Below are positions 25,058-34,762 of a DNA stretch of 64,000 bases, piece after piece. A model generated the notes under the pieces. It was given only the letters and a program-made list of their open reading frames with translations, made no database searches and was not told the DNA's origin. The DNA is from DATFRY01 sp035489015. GTDB lineage: Bacteria; Myxococcota_A; Polyangia; Haliangiales; Haliangiaceae. A program made the translations under genes and the position numbers. How positions within the stretch are numbered: position 1 is the stretch's first letter; each line of letters begins with the position of its first letter. Location of the stretch: NCBI GenBank assembly GCA_035489015.1, contig DATHKR010000255.1, positions 1-64,000 on the forward strand, in the 5' to 3' direction.

Positions 25058-27952
25058 GTGAGTCGTTGCCGGGTCGCGGCGCTGGCGCTCTGGCTCGGGG
25101 CGACGTTCCCGGGGGCGGCCGGGCCGGCGCGCTCGTGGGCGGCGGGTCCCGGTCCGGCGGCGTCGCCGACGGCGTCGCCCGCTGCCTCGCCGGTGGCGAG
25201 CGTGCGCCAGGACCTCGACCGGGACGGGGCACGCGACGAGCTGCGGGTCGAGCGGGACGGATCGCTGGCGGTGGTGTCGGGGCGGACCGGCCGGGTGCTG
25301 GCCTGGAAGCCGATCAGCGGGGCGGCCGGGGCCGGCGCCGAGCGCGGCGAGATCCAGGTGGCGACCGGCGCCGCGGTCGGCGGGCGCGTGGTGATCGTGG
25401 CGATCGCGATCGCCCCCGGCGCGGGCGGGCGAGGCGATGCATTGGCCGCCGAGTGGCGGGCCGGCGGGCTGCGCGAGCTGTGGCGCGGCGCGGTCGGACC
25501 CCAGGGCGCGGACGGAGAGTCCACTCTATATATAGAGGCGGGCCGGCACGGCCTGCTCCGCTACGCCGGCCGGGCCGGGGTGGCGCGCTGCGACGGCAAG
25601 ACCGCGCACCTCTACGCCGAGAAGTTCGACTTCGCCGGGGCCGGGCGGTTCCGGGCGGTGGACGAGGTGCCGCGCATCCCGTCCGACGCGCCGGAGCTGG
25701 TGGCGAGCCGCGCGGCGCCGGCCGGGGTCGCGGCCGGCGCCCGGCCGCTCGACTTCCGCGTGCTGGCCGCGTCGAGCCAGCTCGGCGCCGGCGCCGGCGA
25801 CCTGGTCGCGCCGACCGAGATCGACGACCAGGACCCGACCACCGCGTGGGTGGAGGGCCGGGGCGGGTTCGGGCGCGGCGAGTTCGTGACCGCGCGGGCG
25901 AGCATGGACGGCGGGATGGTGCGCGCGATCCGGCTGGTGCCCGGGCACGCGGCCAGCGCGCGCAGCTTCGCCGAGTTCAACCGGCTCAAGCGGGTCGGCC
26001 TGCTGGTCGGGCGCGATCGCGCGTACCGGGTGGTGTTCGCGAAGGACCCGGCGCGCGGCGGCTCGCCGGCCGATCCGTACTGGATCAAGCTGCCCGAGCC
26101 GGTCGCGGCCGACTGCGTGTCGCTGGTGGTGGTCGAGGTCTACGCCGGCCAGGGCGCGCGCGGCGCGGGGCGCACGGCGATCTCCGAGCTGGCGGTGCTG
26201 ACCGCGATGGACCTGGCACCCGGCGGCGCCGCGGCGGAGCTGGCGCGCGCGGTCGCGGCGGGCGGGCGCGACGGGGAGCAGGCCGCGCGAGTGCTGGCGC
26301 GGCTGGGCCCGGGCGCCGAGGCAGCCGTGGTGGCGGAGGCGCGCCGGCCGGGCGCACCGGCAGCGGCGGCGCTGCGGTTGCGCCGCGTCCTGGCCGACCT
26401 GCCGGGCGGCGCGGCCGAGCTGGCCCGCGGGCTGGCCGCGGCCCGGCTGCATCCGGCCGACGCCGAGCGGTTCGCGCGGGCGCTGGTCGCGATCGGCGCG
26501 CCGTCGGCCGCCGCGCTGGCCGAGGTGGTTGGCGACGAGAAGGCGGACGCGGCGGGGCGGAGCCGGGCGGCGCAGGTGCTGGCCGGGATCGGCGACCAGG
26601 CCGCGCTGCGCGCGCTGGCCGGCGCGGCCGGGCGCGGGCCACGCGACCTGCGGCGCGCGGTGGCTCACGCGATCGGCGCGCGCCCGGCCGGCGAGCTCGA
26701 CCAGGTGGTGGCGCTCGCGCGCGCGGCGGACAAGGACGGTGGGGCGCGAGAAGCGGACCTCTGGCGCGCGGTCGGGCTGATGACGCGAGCGCGAGGCGGC
26801 GGCGAGGCGCGCGGGCGGGCGGCCGCGGCGATCGGCCAGCGGCTGACCGGCGCGAGCGGCTACGAGCTGCGCTACCGGTTGATCGAGGCGGCCGGCGGGC
26901 TCGATGAGCCGGCGCTGGTCGACGCGGTGGCCGCGGAGCTGGGTCGGCGGCCGCCGGTCGCGGGCTCGCCGGAGGCAGCGAGCGCGGCCGGGGCGACCGC
27001 GGGCGGCGCGAAGGCGGCCGGCGCGAGCTCGAAGGCGGCCGGCGCGGGCGGCGCGAACGCGAGCGCGGCCGGCCCGAACGCGGCCGTCACGAGCTCGAAG
27101 GCGGGCGGCCCGAACGCGAGCGCGGCCGGCCCGAACGCGAGCGCGGCGAGCGCCGGTACACGCGTCCAGCGCGAGTCTCTCGCCCTCGTGCAGGCGGCGG
27201 CGCTCCGGCGGGTCGCGGCGGAGGCGCTGGGTCGGAGTGGCTTGCCGGCGGCGGGGGCGGCGCTGGTGCGGGCGGCTCGCGATCCTGATCCCGGGGTTCG
27301 CGAGGCGGCGGTGGAGGCTCTCGGCGAACGGGCTCGCCCCGAGGGTGACGCCGCGCTGACCGGGCAGCTGGCCGGCGATTCGTGGGCGCGGGTGCGGCGC
27401 GCGTCGGCGATCGCGCTGGGCACGACGTGCCGGCGCCCGGCCGCGGCTGGCGCGCTTCGCCGGGCGGCGCTGCGCGACGCCGATGTCCAGGTCCGGCGGG
27501 CCTCGCTCTCGTCGCTGGTCAACTGTCGCGCGCCCGGCGCGATCCGGTTCCTGCTCGCCATCGCGGCCGATCGGCGGGCGCCCGCCGAGCTCCGCACCCA
27601 CGCGATGCGGCTCATCGGCGGGTCCGGCGATCGCGCGGCCGCGCGGCCGCTCGCCGCCCTGGCCTCGGCCGAGCTCGAGCGCGCGTTCTCCGACGAGAGC
27701 GCGATCACGCCGGCCGCCTCGAGCGTCCACGCGCTGGGCGAGCTCGGCGATCCCGCGGCCACGCCGGTGCTCCTGCACGCGGCCGAGGCGGTCGCCTTTC
27801 CCGAGATCCAGGCGGCCGCCGCCACCGCGCTCGGCCGGGTCTGCCCGGCCTCCGCCCTGCCCGTCCTGCGCGAGCTGGCCCGGAGCTCGCAGCATCAGGT
27901 CGCGGCTCCCGCGCGCGCCTCGCTCCGGCGCTGTTCTCGACACGACCCTTAG
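25058..27952 (+). CDS. Secreted HEAT-repeat protein with discoidin-like domain
   Basis: 964 residues from GTG 25058, the first start after the promoter-like TATACT. An N-terminal signal peptide (VSRCRVAALALWLGATFPGAAG) ends at an Ala/Pro linker. Residues of about 50-220 look like a beta-propeller or VCBS-like segment (DLDRDGARDELRV). About 235-385 resembles an F5/8 C (discoidin/NADase-type) domain, with PTEIDDQDPTTAWVEG and IRLVPG. The rest is two stretches of HEAT/PBS repeats (for example DPDPGVREAAVEALGE) split by an Ala/Gly/Asn/Ser-rich linker near residues 650-705. Probably a periplasmic or surface binding scaffold; no enzymatic motif seen. Confidence 0.72.
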   Translation: MSRCRVAALALWLGATFPGAAGPARSWAAGPGPAASPTASPAASPVASVRQDLDRDGARDELRVERDGSLAVVSGRTGRVLAWKPISGAAGAGAERGEIQVATGAAVGGRVVIVAIAIAPGAGGRGDALAAEWRAGGLRELWRGAVGPQGADGESTLYIEAGRHGLLRYAGRAGVARCDGKTAHLYAEKFDFAGAGRFRAVDEVPRIPSDAPELVASRAAPAGVAAGARPLDFRVLAASSQLGAGAGDLVAPTEIDDQDPTTAWVEGRGGFGRGEFVTARASMDGGMVRAIRLVPGHAASARSFAEFNRLKRVGLLVGRDRAYRVVFAKDPARGGSPADPYWIKLPEPVAADCVSLVVVEVYAGQGARGAGRTAISELAVLTAMDLAPGGAAAELARAVAAGGRDGEQAARVLARLGPGAEAAVVAEARRPGAPAAAALRLRRVLADLPGGAAELARGLAAARLHPADAERFARALVAIGAPSAAALAEVVGDEKADAAGRSRAAQVLAGIGDQAALRALAGAAGRGPRDLRRAVAHAIGARPAGELDQVVALARAADKDGGAREADLWRAVGLMTRARGGGEARGRAAAAIGQRLTGASGYELRYRLIEAAGGLDEPALVDAVAAELGRRPPVAGSPEAASAAGATAGGAKAAGASSKAAGAGGANASAAGPNAAVTSSKAGGPNASAAGPNASAASAGTRVQRESLALVQAAALRRVAAEALGRSGLPAAGAALVRAARDPDPGVREAAVEALGERARPEGDAALTGQLAGDSWARVRRASAIALGTTCRRPAAAGALRRAALRDADVQVRRASLSSLVNCRAPGAIRFLLAIAADRRAPAELRTHAMRLIGGSGDRAAARPLAALASAELERAFSDESAITPAASSVHALGELGDPAATPVLLHAAEAVAFPEIQAAAATALGRVCPASALPVLRELARSSQHQVAAPARASLRRCSRHDP

Positions 27953-27978
27953 GGCCCCTCGGCGCCCGAAACGAGAGA

Positions 27979-28007
27979 CGCCCCGGGCAGCCTTGCCGCC
28001 CGGGGCG
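27979..28007. terminator. Bidirectional terminator hairpin
   Basis: CGCCCCGGGC (27979-27988) and GCCCGGGGCG (27998-28007) form a perfect 10-bp stem with a 9-base loop. It sits in the 82-bp gap between convergent genes, the HEAT protein (plus) and the M4 protease (minus). There is no strong T-run on either side. Confidence 0.65.
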
Positions 28008-28034
28008 CGTTGACTCGGTCAGTCGAGCGAGTTG

Positions 28035-30311
28035 CTAGTTATGGACCGACCACGTGTTCAGCACACCGGTGTCGCCGAACGCATCCGTGTCGATCATGCA
28101 GAGCGTCCAGGTCCCCGCTGCGCTGCCGCTCAGACCCGGCACCGCGCGGTTGGTGAAGCTGAACGCGCCCGAGTTGTTCGGGAACGTCCCGGTCGGGAAC
28201 GCCGTCACGGTGACGCCGTTGTGGGCCAGGGTGCCGCGGAGGATCGACCGGTACGCGTGGGTGCCGGCGATGTTGAGGCGCGCCTCGGACGCGTTGCCGG
28301 TGCCGGACACGGTGAGGTTGGTGCAGGCGCTGCCGTTGTCGACCGTCGGCAGGTTCGGCGTCGCCGAGCCCGACCAGCCGCCGCCGCCGCCGCCGCCCCA
28401 CGACGCCGACCAGCCGCTCCTCACCACCGACTGATCGCTGGTGAAGGTGATGGCGATGAGCGTGGAGGTGGCCGCCGGAGGCAGCGTGGTGCCGCTGGTC
28501 CGGGACAGCTGGGTGCCGGCCGCGTTCTTGATGGTCACGAAGTCGAAGTTCGCCTCGGTGTTGAACGCCGAGAAGGTCAGGGTCGTGGAGGCCCCGCCGG
28601 CCGGCTGGATGCAGTACGTGCGGCTGAAGTTGTTCGGGTAGTTGTTCGGGAAGTTCGGCGAGGTGACCGTGCCACTCGCGGTGGTGAAGGTCTGGTCACA
28701 CTGGACCGGCGGAGTGGTGCCGTCACAGGTCACGCCGACCGCCGTCCACGCGCTGCTGATCGCCGCGATCTCGGCGGGGGTGAAGCCGAGCGAGGTCGCC
28801 GCGGCGAGGACACCCTGGCACGCGGAGGTGAAGCCCGAGCCGGTGGTCCAGTGGTTGTCGTTCGCCTCGTACCAGGCCGCGCCCATGCGGCGAACGTTCG
28901 CCAGCGGGGCGTTCACCCCGCCGGAGGCGAGGCAGAAGGCCTTGTTCATGACGCCGCTCGAGAAGTGGACGTCGAGGCCCGGAGTGAAGTCGGCGGCGTT
29001 GTCGATCGAGGCGCCGTCGGCGGGCGGATCGCACATGAAGCGCAGGGCCGAGTTGCCCTTGAAGATGTCGCGGCCGATGTCGAAGTCGGCGCCCTCGCCC
29101 TCGACGAAGAACTCGGTGAGGGTACCGGCGATGTCGGAGAACGACTCGTTGTTGCCGCCCGACTGACCCGAATAGACCAGGTTCGAGTGGAAGGTGGTGA
29201 AGCCGTGGCCGATCTCGTGGCCGCCGACGTCGGGATCACCCGAGAGCGGATAGAACGTGCTGGCGCCGTCGCCGTAGGTCATCTGGGTGCCGTCCCAGAA
29301 CGCGTTCTCGTAGTTGTTGCTGTAGTGGACGCGGCTGATGAGCTTGAAGCCGGCGTCGTTGATCGAGTTGTGGCCGTACCAGTCCTGCATCATGCCGAGC
29401 GTCGCCTCGGCGAAGCCGTGCGCGTCGTTGATCGGCGCGTCGCCGATGTTGGCGAGCGGGCCGACCACGGTCGTGCCGGTACCGGTGGTGCCGTGGTTCA
29501 TGTTGGTGGTGCGCAGGCGGGTCGTGTTCATCTGGAACTGGGTGCCAGACGGCTCGACGTCGAGCTGGTTCACCCAGCTGCGCGTGACCTTCGGGTTGCC
29601 GCCCGGGCCGGACGCCTGCGACAGGGTGTGGATGGCGTTGAACCGGAACAGGAGGTCGCCGGTCTTGGCGTCCACGAAGTAGTTCCACAGGCCGGGCTGG
29701 ATGCCGGCCTGCAGCTCGGTGAAGAACACCACGTGCCAGGCGACCCGCGGGTGGCCGCTCTCGCCCGGGAAGACGACCAGCTCGGCCTGCTCGCGCGAGT
29801 AGGCGAGCTGCGAGCCGCGCTTGTCGCGCGTCGCGTAGTCCGCCTTGCCGAGGGCGAGCGCGTCCTGGCTATCGAGCGCCGGCGCGACGTCGAGCTGGCC
29901 CAGGTTCTTGACCACGCCGCCCTCGATGCCGAGGAAGTAGTCGTTGGCGCTGTGAACGACGACGTCCGAGCCCCACACCGGGAGGCCCTGGTGGATGTGC
30001 TGGAGGCGCACGTGGCGCATCCGGGCAGCGCCCTGGGCCTCGCGGACCCGGAGGACGGCGTAGTCGTCGAGGTCGGACAGGCCGAGCTCGGCGTCATAGT
30101 TGCGCACGTAGTCGAGAGCGGCCTGCGAGACCTCCCCGGCGATGCGCGTCGGATCCTTGTCGACGATGCGTACAGCCTCTACCGCCGCGATCGAGCCCTC
30201 AGCCACCGGGCCGCCGCTGTCCATCGGATCGTCGGTCGAGCATCCGACCGCGGCCCCCGATGTTGCTGCCAACAGAACCAACTTCCTGCCGAGACTTCGT
30301 GCCAGTGCCAT
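28035..30311 (-). CDS. M4 (thermolysin-like) metallopeptidase lipoprotein with CUB and P domains
   Basis: 758 residues. The signal peptide ends in AAVGC, so the product is a predicted lipoprotein. A FTP/PepSY-type propeptide (about 40-225) precedes the M4 catalytic domain with zinc motif HEIGHG (His365 onward) and the third-ligand motif NESFSD. After the peptidase comes a CUB domain (SGTVTSPNFPNNYPNN), a Gly-rich hinge (WGGGGGGGW) and a C-terminal proprotein-convertase P-like domain ending in NTWSVHN. The start has GGGAG 9 bases upstream. Predicted secreted, self-processed endopeptidase for extracellular protein degradation, typical of predatory bacteria. Confidence 0.92.
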   Translation of the reverse strand: MALARSLGRKLVLLAATSGAAVGCSTDDPMDSGGPVAEGSIAAVEAVRIVDKDPTRIAGEVSQAALDYVRNYDAELGLSDLDDYAVLRVREAQGAARMRHVRLQHIHQGLPVWGSDVVVHSANDYFLGIEGGVVKNLGQLDVAPALDSQDALALGKADYATRDKRGSQLAYSREQAELVVFPGESGHPRVAWHVVFFTELQAGIQPGLWNYFVDAKTGDLLFRFNAIHTLSQASGPGGNPKVTRSWVNQLDVEPSGTQFQMNTTRLRTTNMNHGTTGTGTTVVGPLANIGDAPINDAHGFAEATLGMMQDWYGHNSINDAGFKLISRVHYSNNYENAFWDGTQMTYGDGASTFYPLSGDPDVGGHEIGHGFTTFHSNLVYSGQSGGNNESFSDIAGTLTEFFVEGEGADFDIGRDIFKGNSALRFMCDPPADGASIDNAADFTPGLDVHFSSGVMNKAFCLASGGVNAPLANVRRMGAAWYEANDNHWTTGSGFTSACQGVLAAATSLGFTPAEIAAISSAWTAVGVTCDGTTPPVQCDQTFTTASGTVTSPNFPNNYPNNFSRTYCIQPAGGASTTLTFSAFNTEANFDFVTIKNAAGTQLSRTSGTTLPPAATSTLIAITFTSDQSVVRSGWSASWGGGGGGGWSGSATPNLPTVDNGSACTNLTVSGTGNASEARLNIAGTHAYRSILRGTLAHNGVTVTAFPTGTFPNNSGAFSFTNRAVPGLSGSAAGTWTLCMIDTDAFGDTGVLNTWSVHN

Positions 30312-30642
30312 CGTGGTAGCTCCCTTCCTGGGTTGCTCCGTCGCTCGACAGTCCGCGCAAGAGTTTCGAAATGCCCTTCGAGCGGGACCTGAATGAGCGG
30401 CACGCTAGCACAGCTGGTGGCGGCGGTACCCCTCAGTTGGGACATAAGTTGCTGCTTCCATTCGCCTACATCACGCTCAGTGGCGATCGCGGCCGGCCTC
30501 AAATTTGGAGTTTCGACTACCGCATTGCACTCGCAATCAGGAGGGGGGATGTCCCCTCATGTGGGCGTGAGTCGGATGACGCGGGCGGACGCGGGGTGAC
30601 TCGCGCGCGCCGCCGCCCCGCGTCACCTCCATAGAATGGGAG
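30312..30642. other. 331-bp intergenic region with hairpins
   Basis: No credible gene. The stretch is less GC-rich than its surroundings and must hold the promoter of the M4 protease, but I cannot place it firmly (TGCTAGCGT near 30400-30408, minus strand, is a weak extended -10). Near the 3' end of the M1 gene, GACGCGGGG (30588-30596) pairs with CCCCGCGTC (30616-30624), a likely terminator for that gene. GAGGGG/CCCCTC (30541-30546, 30553-30558) forms a second short hairpin. Confidence 0.5.
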
Positions 30643-33342
30643 CTACTTCTTCGGCGAGAGGTACGCGCCCAGCGCGGGTGCCTGCGCCGCGCGCCGCGCG
30701 ATGCACTGATCCATCCACTCGATCTTCTGCTTCACCCCGAGCGGGCCGACATCCGGGAGCGCGGCCAGCTTGCCCTCGAGGAAGGCCACCACCTCGTCGC
30801 GCTGCCCTGCATCGCAGACCGGGGCCAGGAGCGACCCCTGGTAGTCCTCGGGCAGCCGGCGGATCAGATCGTCGGCGTGCTCGCGCACGAACCCGGACAG
30901 CGACGCCTGCCGCTCGATCTCGACCGGCGCGGTGCCGAGCAGCTGCACCAGCTCCGGCGGGATCGGATCGACCGCGAGCGCGCGCTCGAGCGCGCGGCGC
31001 TGGAGCGCGGGATCCGGCGTCACCGCCAGCGCCTGGTACATCGCGCGCTGGGCCACTCGATCCTGCTCCTCACCGACGCGCGCGAGCAGCGCCGGCCCGA
31101 TCTCCGGGTTCACGCGCACCGCGGTCTGGAGCACGCTGGTCCACAGCGACTCGGGGACCTTGTCGTGATCGGCGAGCCAGCGGCGGGCCAGCGAGACGGC
31201 GCCGGCCCGCGCGCCAGCGTCGCGGCCATCGACCGCGAGCAGCGCCATCAGCTTGCCGCGCATGCGCGCGTCGGCCAGGTCCTCGCGGCGCCGCGGCGTC
31301 CAGCCGATCCGCCGGCCGGCCCGGCCCAGGGTGGCGCGGACCAGGCGGGCGAACCCATCCCGCTGGGCCGCGGCCACGAACGGCGACAGCTTCTCGAGCC
31401 GCCCGATCGCCAGGTCGACCAGGTATGGATCCTTGCCGCCGCCCAGGCGCGGCAGCAGCGCCAGGACCACGCCCAGCTCGGCCTCACCGCCGTCGACCAG
31501 GATGTCGAGGTCGTTGACCACCGCGATCCGCTCCGGCCGCGACAGCTTCGACCAGCCCCGGTCGAGCAGCGCGGTGAGCGGCTCGGCGGCGAGCACGCCG
31601 AGGTAGTAGCCGGCCCCGTCGGCGTTGGGCAGCACCCAGGCCGGGCACGTTGCCCCGAGCGCGATCTCGCCGCTCGCCTCGCCGAGCAGCGCGCAGTGGG
31701 TGGCCAGGCGGCCGCCCTCGGGGACCTTCACGCAGACCGGCACCTGCCAGCGCGCCTCACCCGCCACCTTGGGCGCGCCGGCCGGCAGGTAGCGGTGCTG
31801 CCCGAGGCCGAGCGAGGCGGGGCCGCCGGCCGGGCAGCGCAGCTCCATCGCGATCTCCGGCACGCCGGGCTGATCGAGGAACGTGGCGAACGCGGCGCCG
31901 ACCCCCGGCTTGCCCGCGGTGCGGTCCAGCGCGGCCAGGAAATCGGCCGCGGTCGCGTTGCGGTCGGCGTGCGCGTGCAGGTACGCCCGCGCCGCCTCGC
32001 GGAATCGATCGGGGCCGACCCAGCGCTCGAACATGCCGATCACCGTCGCGCCCTTGCTGTACGTGATGCGATCGAAGGCGGCCTTCATGTCGGTCTCGAC
32101 CGCGATCGGATGGCGGATCTGGCGCGCGCTGGCCAGGCTGTCGGCGGCGAGCGCGACCGCGCGGCTCGACACCGGCTCGACGAGCCCGTCCATCTCCGGG
32201 TGCACCGACGTGATCACCTTGGGCGCCATCCAGGTGGCGAACGCCTCGTTGAGCCAGATGTCGTCCCACCAGGCGGTGGTGACCAGGTCGCCGAACCACT
32301 GGTGAGCGAGCTCGTGGGCCACGATGCCGACCTGCCCACGCACCGCCGCGACGCTCTCGCCGGGGCGGATGAGCAGCCAGCGCGGGCCGTAGGTGACGAG
32401 CCCGGGGTGCTCCATCGCGCCGCGCTGGGTCCCGGGCACCACCATGTGGTCGAGCTTGTCGTACGCGTACGGGATGCCGGTGTAGTCCTCGAGCGCCGCG
32501 AGCACCTTGCCGACCTCGGCGACGGCGGAGGCGGCGTCGCGCGAGCGGCCGCGCGGCACCACGATGCGGGTCGGCACCCCGGTCCGGGTCGCGCCGGCGT
32601 CGACCGTCTCGAACGGGCCGACCGCGATCGCGATGAGGTACGAGGGCAGCGGGCGGGTGGCGCGGAAGTGGAAGTGGCGGCGGCCGTCGGGCAGCGTCTC
32701 CTCGCGCTCGACCGCGGTGTTGGAGAAGCCCACCATCTTGGCCGGCACGGTCAGGTCGACCTGCCACGGCACCTTGAAGCCGGGCTCGTCGAAGCTCGGG
32801 AACACCCGGCGGGCGTCGTCCGGCTCGAAGTGAGTGACCACGTACCAGTCGCCCGCCTCGGTGTACCGACTCATGCCGTTGCTGAGCCCGACGTCCTGCA
32901 CGCCGGTGTAGTCGAGCACCAGCGTCGACTCGCCGGCCGGGATGGCGCCGGCGAGCGAGAGGAAGCTGCGCCCGCTGGCCGCCGCGGTGAGCGGCGTGTC
33001 GGCGCCGCCGCGCCGGAGCACCGCCTTTTCGACGGTGAGCCGGTGCGCGTTCAGCCACAGCCGGTCGGCGGCGCGCTTCACGGTCACATCGATCTCGATG
33101 TGACCGCGGAACGAGGTGGCCGACGGATCGACCTCGAGCGAGGCGCGATAGCGGAGCGGAGCGGCGCCGCGGGGCAGGCGCAGCGCGGGCGCGTCTCCGG
33201 CCGGCGCGTCGCTCGCGCGGGGCGGGTCGCTCGCGCGCGGCCCGGTGCCCGCGACCCCGGACTCTGGATCTCGGGCCCCGCATGCACTCGCGAGGAGGAG
33301 GGCAATGAAGACGGATGACCAGCCAGCTCTCGTGGGCGACAT
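30643..33342 (-). CDS. M1 family (PepN/ERAP-like) aminopeptidase lipoprotein
   Basis: 899 residues beginning with a lipoprotein signal (FIALLLASAC). Domain I is the beta-saddle; the catalytic domain has the exopeptidase motif GAMEH in place of the usual GAMEN (His312 for Asn), the zinc motif HELAHQWFGD (His343 onward) and NEAFATW with the third ligand. YSKGATVIGMFE includes the proton-donor Tyr. The long helical C-terminal domain is ERAP1-type (EWMDQCIARRAA at the end). TAAGAA lies 7 bases before the ATG with no Shine-Dalgarno. Likely trims peptides made by secreted endopeptidases such as the neighbouring M4 enzyme. Confidence 0.92.
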   Translation of the reverse strand: MSPTRAGWSSVFIALLLASACGARDPESGVAGTGPRASDPPRASDAPAGDAPALRLPRGAAPLRYRASLEVDPSATSFRGHIEIDVTVKRAADRLWLNAHRLTVEKAVLRRGGADTPLTAAASGRSFLSLAGAIPAGESTLVLDYTGVQDVGLSNGMSRYTEAGDWYVVTHFEPDDARRVFPSFDEPGFKVPWQVDLTVPAKMVGFSNTAVEREETLPDGRRHFHFRATRPLPSYLIAIAVGPFETVDAGATRTGVPTRIVVPRGRSRDAASAVAEVGKVLAALEDYTGIPYAYDKLDHMVVPGTQRGAMEHPGLVTYGPRWLLIRPGESVAAVRGQVGIVAHELAHQWFGDLVTTAWWDDIWLNEAFATWMAPKVITSVHPEMDGLVEPVSSRAVALAADSLASARQIRHPIAVETDMKAAFDRITYSKGATVIGMFERWVGPDRFREAARAYLHAHADRNATAADFLAALDRTAGKPGVGAAFATFLDQPGVPEIAMELRCPAGGPASLGLGQHRYLPAGAPKVAGEARWQVPVCVKVPEGGRLATHCALLGEASGEIALGATCPAWVLPNADGAGYYLGVLAAEPLTALLDRGWSKLSRPERIAVVNDLDILVDGGEAELGVVLALLPRLGGGKDPYLVDLAIGRLEKLSPFVAAAQRDGFARLVRATLGRAGRRIGWTPRRREDLADARMRGKLMALLAVDGRDAGARAGAVSLARRWLADHDKVPESLWTSVLQTAVRVNPEIGPALLARVGEEQDRVAQRAMYQALAVTPDPALQRRALERALAVDPIPPELVQLLGTAPVEIERQASLSGFVREHADDLIRRLPEDYQGSLLAPVCDAGQRDEVVAFLEGKLAALPDVGPLGVKQKIEWMDQCIARRAAQAPALGAYLSPKK

Positions 33343-33349
33343 GCGGCCG

Positions 33350-33355
33350 TTCTTA
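33350..33355 (-). promoter_or_regulatory. -10-like TAAGAA, 7 bases before M1 aminopeptidase ATG
   Basis: Minus-strand TAAGAA, then CGGCCGC, then ATG. The spacing places the transcription start at or next to the A of ATG. No -35 is recognised. Confidence 0.35.
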
Positions 33356-33448
33356 CCGCGTTTCGCCGCGCCCCTGGCGGAATGCCAGCTGTGCGACGAA
33401 TGGCGACATGGTGAAGCCGATACCGCCGCAACGCAGCGCGGAGGATCG

Positions 33449-34762
33449 CTACCGGGTGAAACCGAGCCGGACGTAGAAGCGCGCGTACTGGTCGAGGGCG
33501 CCGCCGGCCACGCGGGCGTCGCCTGGCTCGGGATCGAGGGCGAAGCCGTAGCGCTCGAGCGCGGCGCCGGCGCGGACGTCGAAGCCCCAGCCGATCGCGG
33601 CGGACAGCTCCAGCTCGAGGTCGAGGCCGCGCGCGCTGGCCCGCGGGAAGAAGTCGTCGCTCTCGATCTCGCCGGTCGACAGGACCTGGCGGTAGCCGAC
33701 CGCGCCGGCGATCGCGTAGCGCGACCAGACCGGCGCCGCCGCGCTCAGCCCGGCGCGCAGGTAGTGGTAGCGCACCGCCGGGAAGTCCGGATCCGGCGCG
33801 TCGCCGGCCGATGCGATCGAGAAGGACTGCGAGCCGTAGTCGAGCGCGCCGGCGACGTCGACCCGGGCGATGCGGCGGCGGTACCGACCTCCCAGCGCGT
33901 AGCTGCGCGCCTTGCTGGTGTAGCGCGCGCCGGCCAGGTCCTCGGAGTCGAAGCTGGGAACGTGGGTGAAGCGCGCCGCGCCGCCGATGCCGGCCAGGGC
34001 GTCGCGCCGGCGGCTGGCCAGCGGGTAGGCCTCGGCGGTGAAGGTGAGCGCCGGCGTGCCGGCCAGGTCGTACTCGTTGAGGGCCTCGAAGAGATCGTCG
34101 CGGTAGGAGAAGTGGCGGGCGTAGAGCTCGGCCCCGACCGCGACGCTCAGCCACCGGTCCGCGCCGCCGGGCTCGGTGGCGTCGGCGGTGGATGCGTCGA
34201 CCTCGGCGGTGGCGTCCGGGGCGGCGGGCGCCGCGGCGACCCGGGTGCGGCGCGATCGCGCGGGGCGCGGCGCTCGCCGCCGCGGAGAGACGGCCGCGCG
34301 CACCGGCGGCGCGGCCTCGACCGGGGCCGGCGGCGCGCCAGCCACCGCCGTGCCGATCTCGCCCCAGAGGTCGCGCTCGATGGTCCGCGCGGCAGCGCGC
34401 GCCGACGCGGCTCGCACTCGCATGCTGCCGATCACCTCGGCGCCGCGGCGCACGGTCACCTGCACCGTGACCCGCTCGCCGCCGCGCCGGCCCGGGCGCA
34501 CGCGTCCGTCGATCCGGACCGCGGCCGGCTTCTTTCGCCCCTTCACCACCCGGATGCGGTGCTCGGCGAGGACCCGGGCGATCGCGCGCTCGATCCCGCT
34601 CGCCCCGCTGCCGCGGACCCGCACGCGGGCGGTGTCCGCTCCTGGGTCGGCGCGCGCGGCTTCGGGGACCACGAGGACGAGGACGACGACGAAGAAGAGC
34701 GCGAGCGCCGCCGGGGCCGCGAACGCCAGGCGGATCGCGACGAGGCCGCGCGCGCGGCGCAC
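33449..34762 (-). CDS. Predicted outer-membrane beta-barrel protein
   Basis: 437 residues from a GTG overlapping the preceding stop (TAGTG). An N-terminal hydrophobic segment (AFAAPAALALFFVVVLVLVV) ends at EAARADPG, a probable signal cleavage site. Residues 45-150 form a small alpha/beta domain (VRVRGSGASGIERAIARVLAEHRIRV), followed by a Pro/Arg/Ala linker. From about 200 there are alternating amphipathic strands rich in Tyr, Arg and Ala ending in YARFYVRLGFTR, with a C-terminal aromatic-x pattern typical of barrels. Function unknown; it is translationally coupled to the small cytochrome-like lipoprotein. Confidence 0.7.
   Translation of the reverse strand: MRRARGLVAIRLAFAAPAALALFFVVVLVLVVPEAARADPGADTARVRVRGSGASGIERAIARVLAEHRIRVVKGRKKPAAVRIDGRVRPGRRGGERVTVQVTVRRGAEVIGSMRVRAASARAAARTIERDLWGEIGTAVAGAPPAPVEAAPPVRAAVSPRRRAPRPARSRRTRVAAAPAAPDATAEVDASTADATEPGGADRWLSVAVGAELYARHFSYRDDLFEALNEYDLAGTPALTFTAEAYPLASRRRDALAGIGGAARFTHVPSFDSEDLAGARYTSKARSYALGGRYRRRIARVDVAGALDYGSQSFSIASAGDAPDPDFPAVRYHYLRAGLSAAAPVWSRYAIAGAVGYRQVLSTGEIESDDFFPRASARGLDLELELSAAIGWGFDVRAGAALERYGFALDPEPGDARVAGGALDQYARFYVRLGFTR

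Noticed and set aside
28032..30392. 786-residue plus-strand ORF opposite the M4 protease
   Set aside because: Shadow of a gene with an HEIGH motif, propeptide and CUB domain on the minus strand.
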